Assembly: GCA_964560135.1 (NCBI GenBank)
Contig: CAZLKN010000028.1
Span: 1 to 41,697 of the forward strand
DNA: 41,697 bases
Reading direction: 5' to 3'
DNA from: CAZLKN01 sp964560135
GTDB lineage: Bacteria; Actinomycetota; JAICYB01
The position numbers and the translations under genes were made by a program. Under the pieces are notes generated by a model, which was not told the origin of the DNA, searched no databases, and worked only from the letters and a program-made list of their open reading frames with translations. Each line of letters begins with the position of its first letter. Positions within the stretch are counted from its first letter, which is position 1. Positions 26,152-34,253 of this stretch are shown in pieces.

Positions 26152-27098
26152 TGGACCTGCTGCTGGAGGTGGCTCGCGCCATCCGATCCGCCGTGCTGCC
26201 ACACCTGGGGCGACAGGGGCCCCGCGGCTCCGCCGGGACAGCCGTGGGTGGTGACACCACGTTCGTGATCGACGAGATGGCGGAGGTGGCCGCCGAGGAG
26301 GTGCTCGAGGCCGCCGCGGTTACGGGTCCCGGGCTCGCCTGGTATACGGAGGACCGTGGCCTCGTGGTCAGGGGACGCCCGGAGCGGCTCGTCCTGCTCG
26401 ACCCGATCGACGGCACGCGTCCGGCGGGGTCCGGCCTGGAGGCGGCGACGGTGTCGATCGCCGGCGCTCCCTTCTCCGAGGACGCCACGATCGGCGACGT
26501 CGACGAGGGCCTCGTCCTGGAGCTGAAAACGGGGGATCTGTACCGGGCCCGGTCGGGGGCCGGGACGGTGATGGTCATCGGTGGGGAGTCGCGCCCTCCG
26601 TCGCCGGCGACCACGACGTCGCCGGTGGGCGCCTTCTGGGTGTACGGACTGCGCGGCCGGCCCGCGGTCCCCTCGGCGATCGTCCTCGAGGAACTGCTGG
26701 ACGACACCGGCGTGTCCGGAGGGACCTTCGACCTGGGGGCCGCGGCGTTCTCGATGACCCGGGTGGCCACCGGCCAGCTCGACGCCTACGTCGACCACGG
26801 CCAGCGCCTGATCGATGAGCTCCCCGCCACGCGTGCCCTCTTCGAGCGGATCGCCGGTGGCGCGGTGCTGAACAACAGCCCCTACGACGTGGCCGCGGCG
26901 CTGGTGATCTGTCGCGAGGCCGGGTGCGTCGCCACCGACGCCCACGGGCGTTCGCTGGACCCCCGGCCGCTGCTCGGATCCGGGCCCGAGCACCAGGTCT
27001 CGACGCTGGTGGCCTGCACGCCGGAGCTGCACACCGAACTCCTGTCCGCGCTCGACCGCGGCATCGCGCGCCTGCGCGACGGTCCCTGGGCGGGGTAG
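26151..27098 (+). CDS. Inositol-monophosphatase-family protein, divergent
   Basis: 315 residues; ATG overlaps the previous stop (TGATG). It keeps the family's LLDPIDGT metal-binding segment (about 83-90), but the next residues are RPAGSG where most have TNF, and the usual third WD-x-AAG motif is replaced by DLGAAAFSMTRVATGQLDAY. The upstream GDxTFVIDEMAE region stands for the first metal site. In the PIM operon the natural guess is hydrolysis of inositol phosphate or a related sugar phosphate; loss of normal motif residues makes that uncertain. Confidence 0.8.
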   Translation: MDLLLEVARAIRSAVLPHLGRQGPRGSAGTAVGGDTTFVIDEMAEVAAEEVLEAAAVTGPGLAWYTEDRGLVVRGRPERLVLLDPIDGTRPAGSGLEAATVSIAGAPFSEDATIGDVDEGLVLELKTGDLYRARSGAGTVMVIGGESRPPSPATTTSPVGAFWVYGLRGRPAVPSAIVLEELLDDTGVSGGTFDLGAAAFSMTRVATGQLDAYVDHGQRLIDELPATRALFERIAGGAVLNNSPYDVAAALVICREAGCVATDAHGRSLDPRPLLGSGPEHQVSTLVACTPELHTELLSALDRGIARLRDGPWAG

Positions 27099-27101
27099 GC
27101 T
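27096..27101 (+). promoter_or_regulatory. TAGGCT -10 box, leaderless-type start
   Basis: TAGGCT lies eight bases before the ATG at 27110, and its TAG is the stop codon of the upstream inositol-phosphatase-like gene. Confidence 0.6.
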
Positions 27102-27109
27102 CCTGGAAC

Positions 27110-28009
27110 ATGGCTCGCCGATTCACACGCAAGCGCTGGCGGCGCCCGCAACGGCTCACCCTCGAGGGACCGGTCGTCGTTCGGCGCAAGGACCTCGTGG
27201 TCCCGGACGTCCTCACCCTGGAGCCCGCCCTCGCCTGGCGGGAGAACCGGCGCCGGATGGGCCTGCTCCTCGTCGCGTTCCTGACGATGGCGGGGATCGT
27301 GGGGCTGATCATCGGAGCCGTGGCGGGGATCGTGCTGGTTGCCGTCCCGGTCTTCGCCGGTCTCGCATTCGCCTACCTGGTGGCCGGAGCACGGTTCGGG
27401 GACGGTTGGATCCGGGGGGTGCTGCGGGCCGAGCCGCTCTCCGATCCGCGGGCGGGCAACATGCTCGAAGGCGTCGCCCGGCGGGCCGGGGTCCCGGTGC
27501 CCGGACTGTACGTCGCCCCCGGCGAGATCCCGAACGCGTTGGCCGGGGGCCTGCGCCGCCGATGGATCGTCCTCAGCGCCGGCGCGGTGCAGGCCCCGCG
27601 CCTGGAGCTCGAGGCGCTCCTGGCTCACGAGATCGCCCACCTGCGTGACGGCGACGCGGCCTTCGCCTCCGCCTACGTTCTGCTCGGTGGCGCGATGGAG
27701 CTCGGAACCCGTGCCCTCGGGCATCCGGGTGGCATCCTGGCCCTGCTGGCCGTGCCGCTGTGGCCGGTGTGCTTGGCGATCCGGGCTGCGCGACAGGCGC
27801 TCTTCTCGGACGATCGCGAGCGCCGCGCCGACGTCGTGGGAGCCCTGCTGACGGTGTACCCGCCCGGTATGGCCAAGGCGTTGCGGGCCGCGGCGGGCGA
27901 GCAGCAGCCGGCTCGCCTCCGGGCGACCGACCCGTTCTGGTTCGTCCCCCGGGCCGGCGATCCCGGGGAGGGCATCCAGGTCCGGGCCCGGCTCGTCGCC
28001 GAGATGTGA
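27110..28009 (+). CDS. M48-type membrane metallopeptidase
   Basis: 299 residues. Two adjacent hydrophobic spans at about 48-90 anchor it. The catalytic motif is LLAHEIAHLRDGD (about 165), and the third zinc ligand is expected in DDRERRADVVGA (about 240). This is the HtpX/Ste24-like M48 family, which degrades or processes membrane proteins. The N-terminus is very basic (MARRFTRKRWRRPQR). Located between the PIM operon and pdxS with its own -10 box. Confidence 0.88.
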   Translation: MARRFTRKRWRRPQRLTLEGPVVVRRKDLVVPDVLTLEPALAWRENRRRMGLLLVAFLTMAGIVGLIIGAVAGIVLVAVPVFAGLAFAYLVAGARFGDGWIRGVLRAEPLSDPRAGNMLEGVARRAGVPVPGLYVAPGEIPNALAGGLRRRWIVLSAGAVQAPRLELEALLAHEIAHLRDGDAAFASAYVLLGGAMELGTRALGHPGGILALLAVPLWPVCLAIRAARQALFSDDRERRADVVGALLTVYPPGMAKALRAAAGEQQPARLRATDPFWFVPRAGDPGEGIQVRARLVAEM

Positions 28010-28031
28010 AACCGTCGCCCGGGCGGCGGCG

Positions 28032-28037
28032 TACCAT
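28032..28037 (+). promoter_or_regulatory. TACCAT -10 box for pdxS with short leader
   Basis: TACCAT is 34 bases before the pdxS ATG, leaving a short leader with a strong GAGGAGGAA (28058-28066). This contrasts with the leaderless spacing of neighbouring genes. Confidence 0.5.
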
Positions 28038-28071
28038 TGGGGACGAGGATCCGATCCGAGGAGGAAGCGTG

Positions 28072-28947
28072 ATGGAACGCGGCACCGTTCGTGTGAAACG
28101 CGGTCTGGCCGAGATGCTCAAGGGCGGCGTGATCATGGACGTCACCACCGCCGACCAGGCGAAGATCGCCGAGGATGCGGGTGCCGTGTCGGTGATGGCA
28201 CTGGAGCGCGTGCCCGCCGACATCCGCGCCGAGGGCGGCGTCGCCCGGATGGCCGACCTGCGCAAGATCGAGGAGATCATGGAGGCGGTCACGGTCCCGG
28301 TGATGGCCAAGGTCCGCATCGGGCACTTCGTGGAGGCTCAGGTGCTGGAGTCGGCGGGTGTGGACTTCATCGACGAATCGGAGGTCCTCACCCCCGCCGA
28401 CGAGGAACACCACGTCGACAAGTGGGGCTTCAAGGTGCCGTTCGTCTGCGGTGCTCGCGACCTGGGCGAAGCACTCAGGCGCATCGGCGAGGGTGCGGCG
28501 ATGATCCGCACCAAGGGTGAGGCCGGGACGGGCAACGTCGTGGAGGCCGTCCGCCACATGCGGGCGCTCACGCAGGAGCTGCGGCGCCTCGGCACCCTGC
28601 GCCCGGAGGAGCTGCCGATGGCCGCCAGGGAGCTACGCGCCCCGCTGGACCTCGTGCAGGAGGCCGCAGGCACCGGGCGCCTCCCGGTCGTGAACTTCGC
28701 CGCCGGGGGTATCGCCACACCTGCGGATGCGGCACTGATGATGCAGCTCGGCTGCGACGGCGTCTTCGTCGGTTCGGGCGTCTTCAAGAGTGAGGATCCT
28801 GCGGTGCGGGCCCGCGCCATCGTGGAGGCCGTCACCTACTTCCAGGACCCCGAGGTGGTCGCCCGGGCGAGCCGGGGGCTCGGCGAGCCGATGCGGGGCC
28901 ACGAGATCGCCACCCTCGGGACCCGGCTGCAGGAGCGGGGCTGGTGA
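28072..28947 (+). CDS. pdxS: Pyridoxal 5'-phosphate synthase, PdxS subunit
   Basis: 291 residues; the ATG is six bases after GAGGAGGAA, with an in-frame GTG one codon earlier. Synthesises PLP from ribose-5-phosphate, glyceraldehyde-3-phosphate and ammonia, in a dodecamer with PdxT. Hallmarks: GGVIMDVTT with the catalytic Asp, VMAKVRIGHFVEAQ with the Schiff-base Lys, and RTKGEAGTGNVVEAVRHMR with the second Lys. Its stop overlaps the GTG of pdxT (GTGA), so the two are co-translated. Confidence 0.97.
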   Translation: MERGTVRVKRGLAEMLKGGVIMDVTTADQAKIAEDAGAVSVMALERVPADIRAEGGVARMADLRKIEEIMEAVTVPVMAKVRIGHFVEAQVLESAGVDFIDESEVLTPADEEHHVDKWGFKVPFVCGARDLGEALRRIGEGAAMIRTKGEAGTGNVVEAVRHMRALTQELRRLGTLRPEELPMAARELRAPLDLVQEAAGTGRLPVVNFAAGGIATPADAALMMQLGCDGVFVGSGVFKSEDPAVRARAIVEAVTYFQDPEVVARASRGLGEPMRGHEIATLGTRLQERGW

Positions 28948-29519
28948 GGATCGGCGTCCTGGCTCTCCAGGGCGACGTCCGCGAACACCTGGAAGCCCTC
29001 CGCGAGCTGGGATCGGCCGCCGAGCCGGTCCGGACCCTGGCCGAGCTGCAAGCCGTCGACGCCCTCGTGCTGCCGGGCGGCGAGTCGACCACGATCGGGT
29101 TCCTGCTCGACGAGCACGGGCTCGTGGACCCGCTGCGCAAGCGCATCGAGGGCGGGCTGCCCGTTTTCGGGACCTGTGCGGGCGCGATCCTGCTGGCACG
29201 TGAGGTCCGCGGCGGCGACGTCCCAAAGGTCGGTCTCCTGGATGTGGTGGTGGAGCGCAACGCCTACGGGCGTCAGGTCCACAGCTTCGAGGGCGTCGTC
29301 GAGGTCGCGGGCGTCGGTGAGGTCGCGGCGGTGTTCATCCGGGCCCCCGTGATCGTCGACGCCGGGCCCGGGGTCGAGATCCTGGCCGAACGCGGCGGTG
29401 GGGCGGTCGTCGTCCGGCAGGACCGGATCCTGGCCACCACGTTCCATCCGGAGATCGCAGGCGACGCCGTCCTGCACCGGTTCTTCGTCGAGGAGGTGTG
29501 CGGCGGACCGCACGCGTGA
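28944..29519 (+). CDS. pdxT: Pyridoxal 5'-phosphate synthase glutaminase subunit PdxT
   Basis: 191 residues, GTG start overlapping pdxS. Class I glutamine amidotransferase that supplies ammonia to PdxS. Start GVLALQGDVREH is typical; LPGGESTTIGFLL, nucleophile Cys in FGTCAGAI, and the His-Glu pair in TTFHPEI complete the triad. Confidence 0.97.
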   Translation: MRIGVLALQGDVREHLEALRELGSAAEPVRTLAELQAVDALVLPGGESTTIGFLLDEHGLVDPLRKRIEGGLPVFGTCAGAILLAREVRGGDVPKVGLLDVVVERNAYGRQVHSFEGVVEVAGVGEVAAVFIRAPVIVDAGPGVEILAERGGGAVVVRQDRILATTFHPEIAGDAVLHRFFVEEVCGGPHA

Positions 29520-30258
29520 GACCTGGGGTCGTTACGCCCCGGCCTTCGCCGCCGAGGGGGAGGCGGCCGAGGACCGGGCCTCGATGCGGGCGCTGGTCGA
29601 GGTGTGCGGGGATCCCGGAGGGAAGCTGATCCTCGACGTCGGCACGGGGGCCGGGTACACGGCGTTCGTGATGGCGCGCGCCGGCGCCCGGGTGATCGGT
29701 CTCGACCCCACCCACGAGATGCTCCTCGCCTCACGCCGGGGCTGGCGCGACCGGGGCTTGGCGGGGAAGGCCCTCCTGGCGGAGGCCTGGGCCGAACAGC
29801 TTCCGCTCCGTGACGCCGTCCTGGACGCCGTGGTGGCGCACCGGGCCCCCCATCAGTTCGCGGACCCGGAAGCCTTCGTGCGTGAGGCCCACCGGCTCGT
29901 GCGTCCCGGGGGGATCCTCGCGGTCGGGGACCAGTCGCCGCCCGACGGCATGCAGGGCTGGCACGACGAGCTCGAGCGGCTCCGCGACCCCACGCACGGC
30001 TGGGCGCTGTCCCCGCAGGAGTGGCGCCGTATCGCCGAGGAAGCCGGCTTCGCCTGGGAGCGGTCGGTGCTCGTGGCCCAGGACCACGACGTCGAGGCCT
30101 GGCTCGATCGCGTCGACGCATCCGGGGAGCAGCGAGCGGCCTGCATCCGGATGCTCTCCGAGGCTCCGGCTCCCGTCCGCGCCGCCTACGGGATCGAAGA
30201 GCGCGACGGGCGCCTCGTCATGCGCACCCCGCAGCTCGTGTTCGCCGCCCGGCGCTGA
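29398..30258 (+). CDS. SAM-dependent class I methyltransferase (start unclear)
   Basis: The domain runs from about 29518 to the end: ETWGRYAPAF, then motif I LILDVGTGAGYTAF, VIGLDPTHEMLL and RLVRPGGILAVGDQS, the UbiE/Methyltransf_11 pattern. Substrate unknown. The only canonical start covering all of this is GTG 29398, deep inside pdxT and giving about 40 residues that look like out-of-frame pdxT. The next ATG (29584) would drop the conserved WGRYAP segment. The GTG overlapping the pdxT stop (29516) is in the wrong frame. A non-canonical start or a base error near 29516 is possible. Confidence 0.75.
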   Translation: MGRSSSGRTGSWPPRSIRRSQATPSCTGSSSRRCAADRTRETWGRYAPAFAAEGEAAEDRASMRALVEVCGDPGGKLILDVGTGAGYTAFVMARAGARVIGLDPTHEMLLASRRGWRDRGLAGKALLAEAWAEQLPLRDAVLDAVVAHRAPHQFADPEAFVREAHRLVRPGGILAVGDQSPPDGMQGWHDELERLRDPTHGWALSPQEWRRIAEEAGFAWERSVLVAQDHDVEAWLDRVDASGEQRAACIRMLSEAPAPVRAAYGIEERDGRLVMRTPQLVFAARR

Positions 30259-30282
30259 CCGGCGCCTTCGTGCGCGGATGGC

Positions 30283-30288
30283 TAGGCT
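30283..30288 (+). promoter_or_regulatory. TAGGCT -10 box for yebC, leaderless-type
   Basis: TAGGCT is six bases before the yebC ATG. Confidence 0.6.
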
Positions 30289-30294
30289 AGGGGC

Positions 30295-31044
30295 ATGGCC
30301 GGACATTCACACTGGGCACAGATCAAGCGCAAGAAGGCCGTGGTCGACTCGCGGCGAGGCAAGCTGTTCGCCAAGCTCATCCGCGGCGTGGAGGTCGCCG
30401 CGCGCGACGCCGGTACCTCGAATCCGGACAACAACATGACGCTGGCGGCGGCCATCGACCGGGCCAAGCAGTACTCGGTCCCCGCGGACACCCTCGAGCG
30501 GGCCGCCAAGCGTGGCGCGGGGGAACTCGACGACGGGGTGCGCTACGAACGCGTCGTCTACGAAGGCTACGCACCGAACGGCGTGGCGATCCTGGTCGAG
30601 ACCCTCACCGAAAACCGCAACCGCACCGGACAGGAGATCCGGGCCACCTTCGCCCGCGGCGGAGGCAGCCTCGGGGAGCCGGGATCGGTGGCCTGGATGT
30701 TCGAGCGCAAGGGTGTGATCGAGGTCCCGGGCGACGCCTCGGAGGAGGATGTCATGCTCGCGGCGGCGGACGGCGGGGCCGAGGACGCGACCCACCGCGA
30801 CGACGGGTGGGAGATCGTCTGCGATATGAAGGACTTCGCGGCCTGCCGCGGCGCCATCGAGCAGGCGGGCATCACCGTCTCCTCCGCCGAGCTCACCATG
30901 CTTCCGACCACGACCATCCCCCTGGATGCGGACGGGGTCCGGCCGGTGCTCCGGCTCATGTCCGCCCTGGACGATCTCGACGACGTCCAGGGCGTCTACA
31001 CGAACTTCGACGCCCCCGAAGAGGCGTTCGCCGAGGTCTCGTGA
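30295..31044 (+). CDS. yebC: YebC/PmpR family protein (translation or transcription factor)
   Basis: 249 residues, full length. Typical start MAGHSHWAQIKRKKAVVDS and conserved YEGYAPNGVAILVETLTEN and GGSLGEPGSVAWMF. Members have been described as DNA-binding regulators and, more recently, as factors helping ribosomes through proline stretches. The gene is usually next to ruvC; here a glycan block lies between. Its stop overlaps the next gene's GTG (GTGA). Confidence 0.96.
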   Translation: MAGHSHWAQIKRKKAVVDSRRGKLFAKLIRGVEVAARDAGTSNPDNNMTLAAAIDRAKQYSVPADTLERAAKRGAGELDDGVRYERVVYEGYAPNGVAILVETLTENRNRTGQEIRATFARGGGSLGEPGSVAWMFERKGVIEVPGDASEEDVMLAAADGGAEDATHRDDGWEIVCDMKDFAACRGAIEQAGITVSSAELTMLPTTTIPLDADGVRPVLRLMSALDDLDDVQGVYTNFDAPEEAFAEVS

Positions 31045-31805
31045 AGACATCGCTCTCCCGGGACGGGGGAGGTGCGACGGAGGCTGGCGGATGTGACGTC
31101 TCCGTGGTGGTACCGGCCCGCAACGAGGCCGACCGCCTCCCGGACACCGTGGAGGCGCTCGTGGGTTTCCTGGACGGCCACCCCGACGCGGAGGTCGTCC
31201 TCGCCGTGGACCTCGGCTCCACCGACGCGTCGGTGGCGGTCGCCGAACGGTTGCGGAGCAGGCATCCCCGGATCCGGATCGCCCCGGTGCGCTCCAAGGG
31301 GAAGGGATACGCGGTGCTGGCAGGTGTGGAGGCGGCCCGAGGCGCGTGGGTGCTCATCGCGGACTCGGATCTGGCCGTGGATCCCGCCGAGTTCGGTGCG
31401 CTGATCGCCGGAGCCCGCCGCGGCGCCGTCGCCGTCGGCAGCCGCAGCGTGCCGGGGGCGGTACGGATCGGCGAACCGCTGGTGCGGTTCCTGATCGGGC
31501 GGGCGTTCAACCTGGTCGTCCGGGCGCTGGTGCTGCCCGGGATCCGGGACAGCCAATGCGGGTTCAAGGCCTTCCCCCGGGAGCCGGGACTCCGCCTGCT
31601 CCGGACCCTGGGAGCGCTCGGATGGGTCTTCGACGTGGAGTTCCTGGCGCGGGCCCGCCGCGAGGGGATCCCGGTCGTGGAGGTTGCGGTGGTCTGGCGG
31701 TACCGCCACGGAAGCACCGTCCGGCCCCTCCGCGACCTTCCCCAGGTGGTGCGCGAGCTCTGGCGGGTCAGGCGGGTCGTCGGACGTCAGCCCGGCCCCG
31801 ACTAG
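31041..31805 (+). CDS. GT2 polyprenyl-phosphate glycosyltransferase (ALG5/DPM-like)
   Basis: 254 residues. GT-A fold with DVSVVVPARNEADRLP at the start, the DxD-type ADSDLAVD near 115 and QCGFKAFPRE near 175, a pattern shared with dolichyl-phosphate glucose/mannose synthases. Likely transfers a sugar from a nucleotide donor to polyprenyl phosphate on the cytoplasmic face, giving a donor for GT-C enzymes, several of which follow. No C-terminal membrane spans. Co-translated with yebC; ends tail-to-tail with the next gene, sharing CTAG. Confidence 0.87.
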   Translation: MKTSLSRDGGGATEAGGCDVSVVVPARNEADRLPDTVEALVGFLDGHPDAEVVLAVDLGSTDASVAVAERLRSRHPRIRIAPVRSKGKGYAVLAGVEAARGAWVLIADSDLAVDPAEFGALIAGARRGAVAVGSRSVPGAVRIGEPLVRFLIGRAFNLVVRALVLPGIRDSQCGFKAFPREPGLRLLRTLGALGWVFDVEFLARARREGIPVVEVAVVWRYRHGSTVRPLRDLPQVVRELWRVRRVVGRQPGPD

Positions 31806-32950
31806 AACGTCCACCACCCGAGCGCGTAGCGCCAGAACAGGAACGCCTGCAGGCCGCCGCCGATCGCGACGGCCGCTGCGAAAGCGGGCCGTGGACGTGT
31901 CAGACGGGCGAGGACGAGGAGCAGGGGATAGATGCCGAGCAGGTAGCGGGGGAGGCTGATCAGCCACGTGGAGGCGAGGACGAGGAGCAGCGCCGTCCAG
32001 CCGTAGACGCTGTCCATGGGATGCAGCCAGCGCAGCCCGGCGACGAGGAGCGCGACCGCCACCGCCGTGCCGCCGAGTCGTCCCCAGAAGATGATGAGGA
32101 GGTCGGTGGACACACCGTCGTTCCCGAGGCCGGCGACGGCGTCCACGAGCGGCCGCCACGGCCAGGCGGCCCGGTTGTGCCAGTGCGAGCCCTGGATACC
32201 CACGAACGCCAGGGGATCACCATGGACGGCGACGTTCATCCCGAGGTACACGAGCACGCCCGTCCCGGCCAGGGCGGCCCAGCTCAGCCGTCTCAGGGAC
32301 GCGAGGCGGAACCCCGTCTGGCGGACGGCCTCCAGGGCGAGGCCGGGGAGCAGGGCGACCCCGGCGAGGCGGGTGGTGGTCGCGAGGGCTCCGGCGGCCG
32401 CCACACCGGCCCACCGCCCCGTCCTCGCGGCGTAGACGCAGCCCAGGACGGCAAACAGGAACAGCGATTCTGTGTACGGCGCGAACAGGTAGTAGGCGGT
32501 GGGGAAGGAGAAGAGCAGGACGACGCCGCGCCATGCCTGCTCGTGGCCGGCGTCGAGACGGATCAGACGGTAGAGGAACCACGCGGCCCCGACGCTGGCG
32601 GCCATCGAGATCAGCATCGCCGCGCCGGCGAGATCCCGGACGACGAAGGCGACGAGGCGGACGAGAACCGGGTAGGCGGGGAAGAAGACGATGTACAGGG
32701 CGTCCTCCCCGCTGCTGCGGTAGCCGACCTCCGCGATCCGCAGGTAGTGGTTCGCGTCCCAGTGCACCCAGAAGTCGAGCATCGTGCGGCCCCCGAGCGA
32801 GCGTCCGTCGGCGGACCATGCCAACGTCCCGAGGAGCTGGAGGACGAGCCGGACGCCGAGGGCGAGCGCCGCGATGTTCCGGATCACGCGGCGCCCCTCC
32901 GGCAACGGCGGGATCTCCGGTCGGTCGGTCTCGGTGGTTGTCGTCCGCAT
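31802..32950 (-). CDS. PIG-V-like GT-C mannosyltransferase
   Basis: 382 residues with eight or more hydrophobic spans. The first extracytoplasmic loop has FWVHWDANHYLRIAEVGY and FFPAYPVLVRLV, and a later stretch FPTAYYLFAPYTESLFL: the signature of PIG-V, the second GPI mannosyltransferase, and its bacterial relatives. It would use a polyprenyl-phosphate sugar outside the membrane. A -10-like TACCCT and a G-rich run precede the ATG. Placed beside the polyprenyl-phosphate GT2 and close to the PIM genes, it may extend a mannosylated lipid; inference. Confidence 0.82.
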   Translation of the reverse strand: MRTTTTETDRPEIPPLPEGRRVIRNIAALALGVRLVLQLLGTLAWSADGRSLGGRTMLDFWVHWDANHYLRIAEVGYRSSGEDALYIVFFPAYPVLVRLVAFVVRDLAGAAMLISMAASVGAAWFLYRLIRLDAGHEQAWRGVVLLFSFPTAYYLFAPYTESLFLFAVLGCVYAARTGRWAGVAAAGALATTTRLAGVALLPGLALEAVRQTGFRLASLRRLSWAALAGTGVLVYLGMNVAVHGDPLAFVGIQGSHWHNRAAWPWRPLVDAVAGLGNDGVSTDLLIIFWGRLGGTAVAVALLVAGLRWLHPMDSVYGWTALLLVLASTWLISLPRYLLGIYPLLLVLARLTRPRPAFAAAVAIGGGLQAFLFWRYALGWWTF

Positions 32951-33016
32951 CTGCCCCCCCGAAGTGGTCCGGTGACAGGGTACGGGTGCCGCCGGTCCGG
33001 CGTCCGCCCGCTCCGG

Positions 33017-33022
33017 TAGCGT
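33017..33022 (+). promoter_or_regulatory. TAGCGT -10 box, leaderless-type start
   Basis: TAGCGT is six bases before the ATG at 33029; an in-frame GTG at 33023 would leave no room between box and start. Confidence 0.5.
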
Positions 33023-33028
33023 GTGGAC

Positions 33029-34240
33029 ATGACTGAGGCCGTCGGCGCGCTCGCGCTGCGCGCCGCCGCGCAGCGGTTCGTTCTCCGGATCCGAAAGGCC
33101 TGGGGGACGCTTCCGGGTTCACCCGAGGTGCGGGGAGCGGCGGTCGCCGGAGTCCTTGCGGCACTCCTGTACCTGATCACCCGCGAACCCGGCCGCCAAC
33201 CCTACGACGTCTACGTCTGGCTCGCCGACTCCTTCCTCCAGGGGCGCCTGGACATCCCCCAGGCCCCCGCCTGGCTGGAACGGGTCCAGTTCGAGGGGCG
33301 CTGGTACTCGCACAAGGCTCCGCTTCCGGCCGTGGTCCTGATGCCCGTGGTGGCGATCGTGGGCACCGAGGTCGATCTGCGCATCGTCACCCCGCTCGTG
33401 GGTGGGGTGGCGGCGGGTCTGGCATGGAGCCTGGCGGGGAGACTGGGCCTCCACGGGCCGCGCCGGGTCGCGGCCTGGCTCCTGCCGGTGGCCGGAAGCA
33501 CGATCTGGTTCGAGGCGAAGGCCGGCAGCATGTGGGGGCTGGGTGCGATCGGCAGCGTGCTCTTCCTCCTAGCCGCCCTCAACGAGTACTTCGGGGAGCG
33601 GCGTCCCGTGCTGATCGGGCTGTTCGTCGCTCTGGCGGCGGGTTGCCGTCCCTCCGCCGTGCTGGCCGGGGCGGGCTTCGCGCTGGTGATGGGCCCCCGG
33701 GCGTGGGTTCCCCTGGGAGCGGGGGCCGTCGTCCCGGTAGCGCTGTACGCGGCGTACAACATGGCCCGGTTCGGGACGCCATTCGACTACTCGATGCACC
33801 TGTACTACCAGCAGGACAGCTACCGGGTGGCGCGGCCCCCGGGGGTGTTCTCGGTGGCCCACATCCCACACAACCTGTACTCCTGGCTGTTCATGGCCCC
33901 GAGCTTTCAGCAGGATTTTCCCTGGTTGCGGCTGAACATGATGGGGCAGGGCATCTTCCTGACGAGCCCGGCGCTGCTGGCGTCCCTGGGGGCCCGGCGG
34001 GAACGCTGGCTGTGGATCGCACTGCTGGCGGTCACCCTCCCGGCGGCGGTGTTCTACGCCAACGGCTTCGCCCAGTTCGGGATGCGCTACCTGCTGGACA
34101 CCGTCCCCTTCTTCTTCGCGCTCGTCTGCGTGGCGCTGCGCGACGACCGTGCCCCCGGGTACGCGGTCCTGCTGACGGCATCGGTGGCGATGAACGCCTA
34201 CGGCGTGTGGTACACGACCGTCTACGGACTCCTGCCTTGA
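33029..34240 (+). CDS. Multi-spanning membrane protein, GT-C-like
   Basis: 403 residues with about nine or ten hydrophobic spans. An early extracytoplasmic loop (VWLADSFLQGRLDIP, then RWYSHKAPLPAVVLMP) has the layout of GT-C glycosyltransferases, where an acidic residue in loop 1 is catalytic. No closer family recognised. Fourteen bases separate it from the next membrane gene. Acceptor unknown. Confidence 0.7.
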   Translation: MTEAVGALALRAAAQRFVLRIRKAWGTLPGSPEVRGAAVAGVLAALLYLITREPGRQPYDVYVWLADSFLQGRLDIPQAPAWLERVQFEGRWYSHKAPLPAVVLMPVVAIVGTEVDLRIVTPLVGGVAAGLAWSLAGRLGLHGPRRVAAWLLPVAGSTIWFEAKAGSMWGLGAIGSVLFLLAALNEYFGERRPVLIGLFVALAAGCRPSAVLAGAGFALVMGPRAWVPLGAGAVVPVALYAAYNMARFGTPFDYSMHLYYQQDSYRVARPPGVFSVAHIPHNLYSWLFMAPSFQQDFPWLRLNMMGQGIFLTSPALLASLGARRERWLWIALLAVTLPAAVFYANGFAQFGMRYLLDTVPFFFALVCVALRDDRAPGYAVLLTASVAMNAYGVWYTTVYGLLP

Positions 34241-34253
34241 AGGGGGAACGGGC

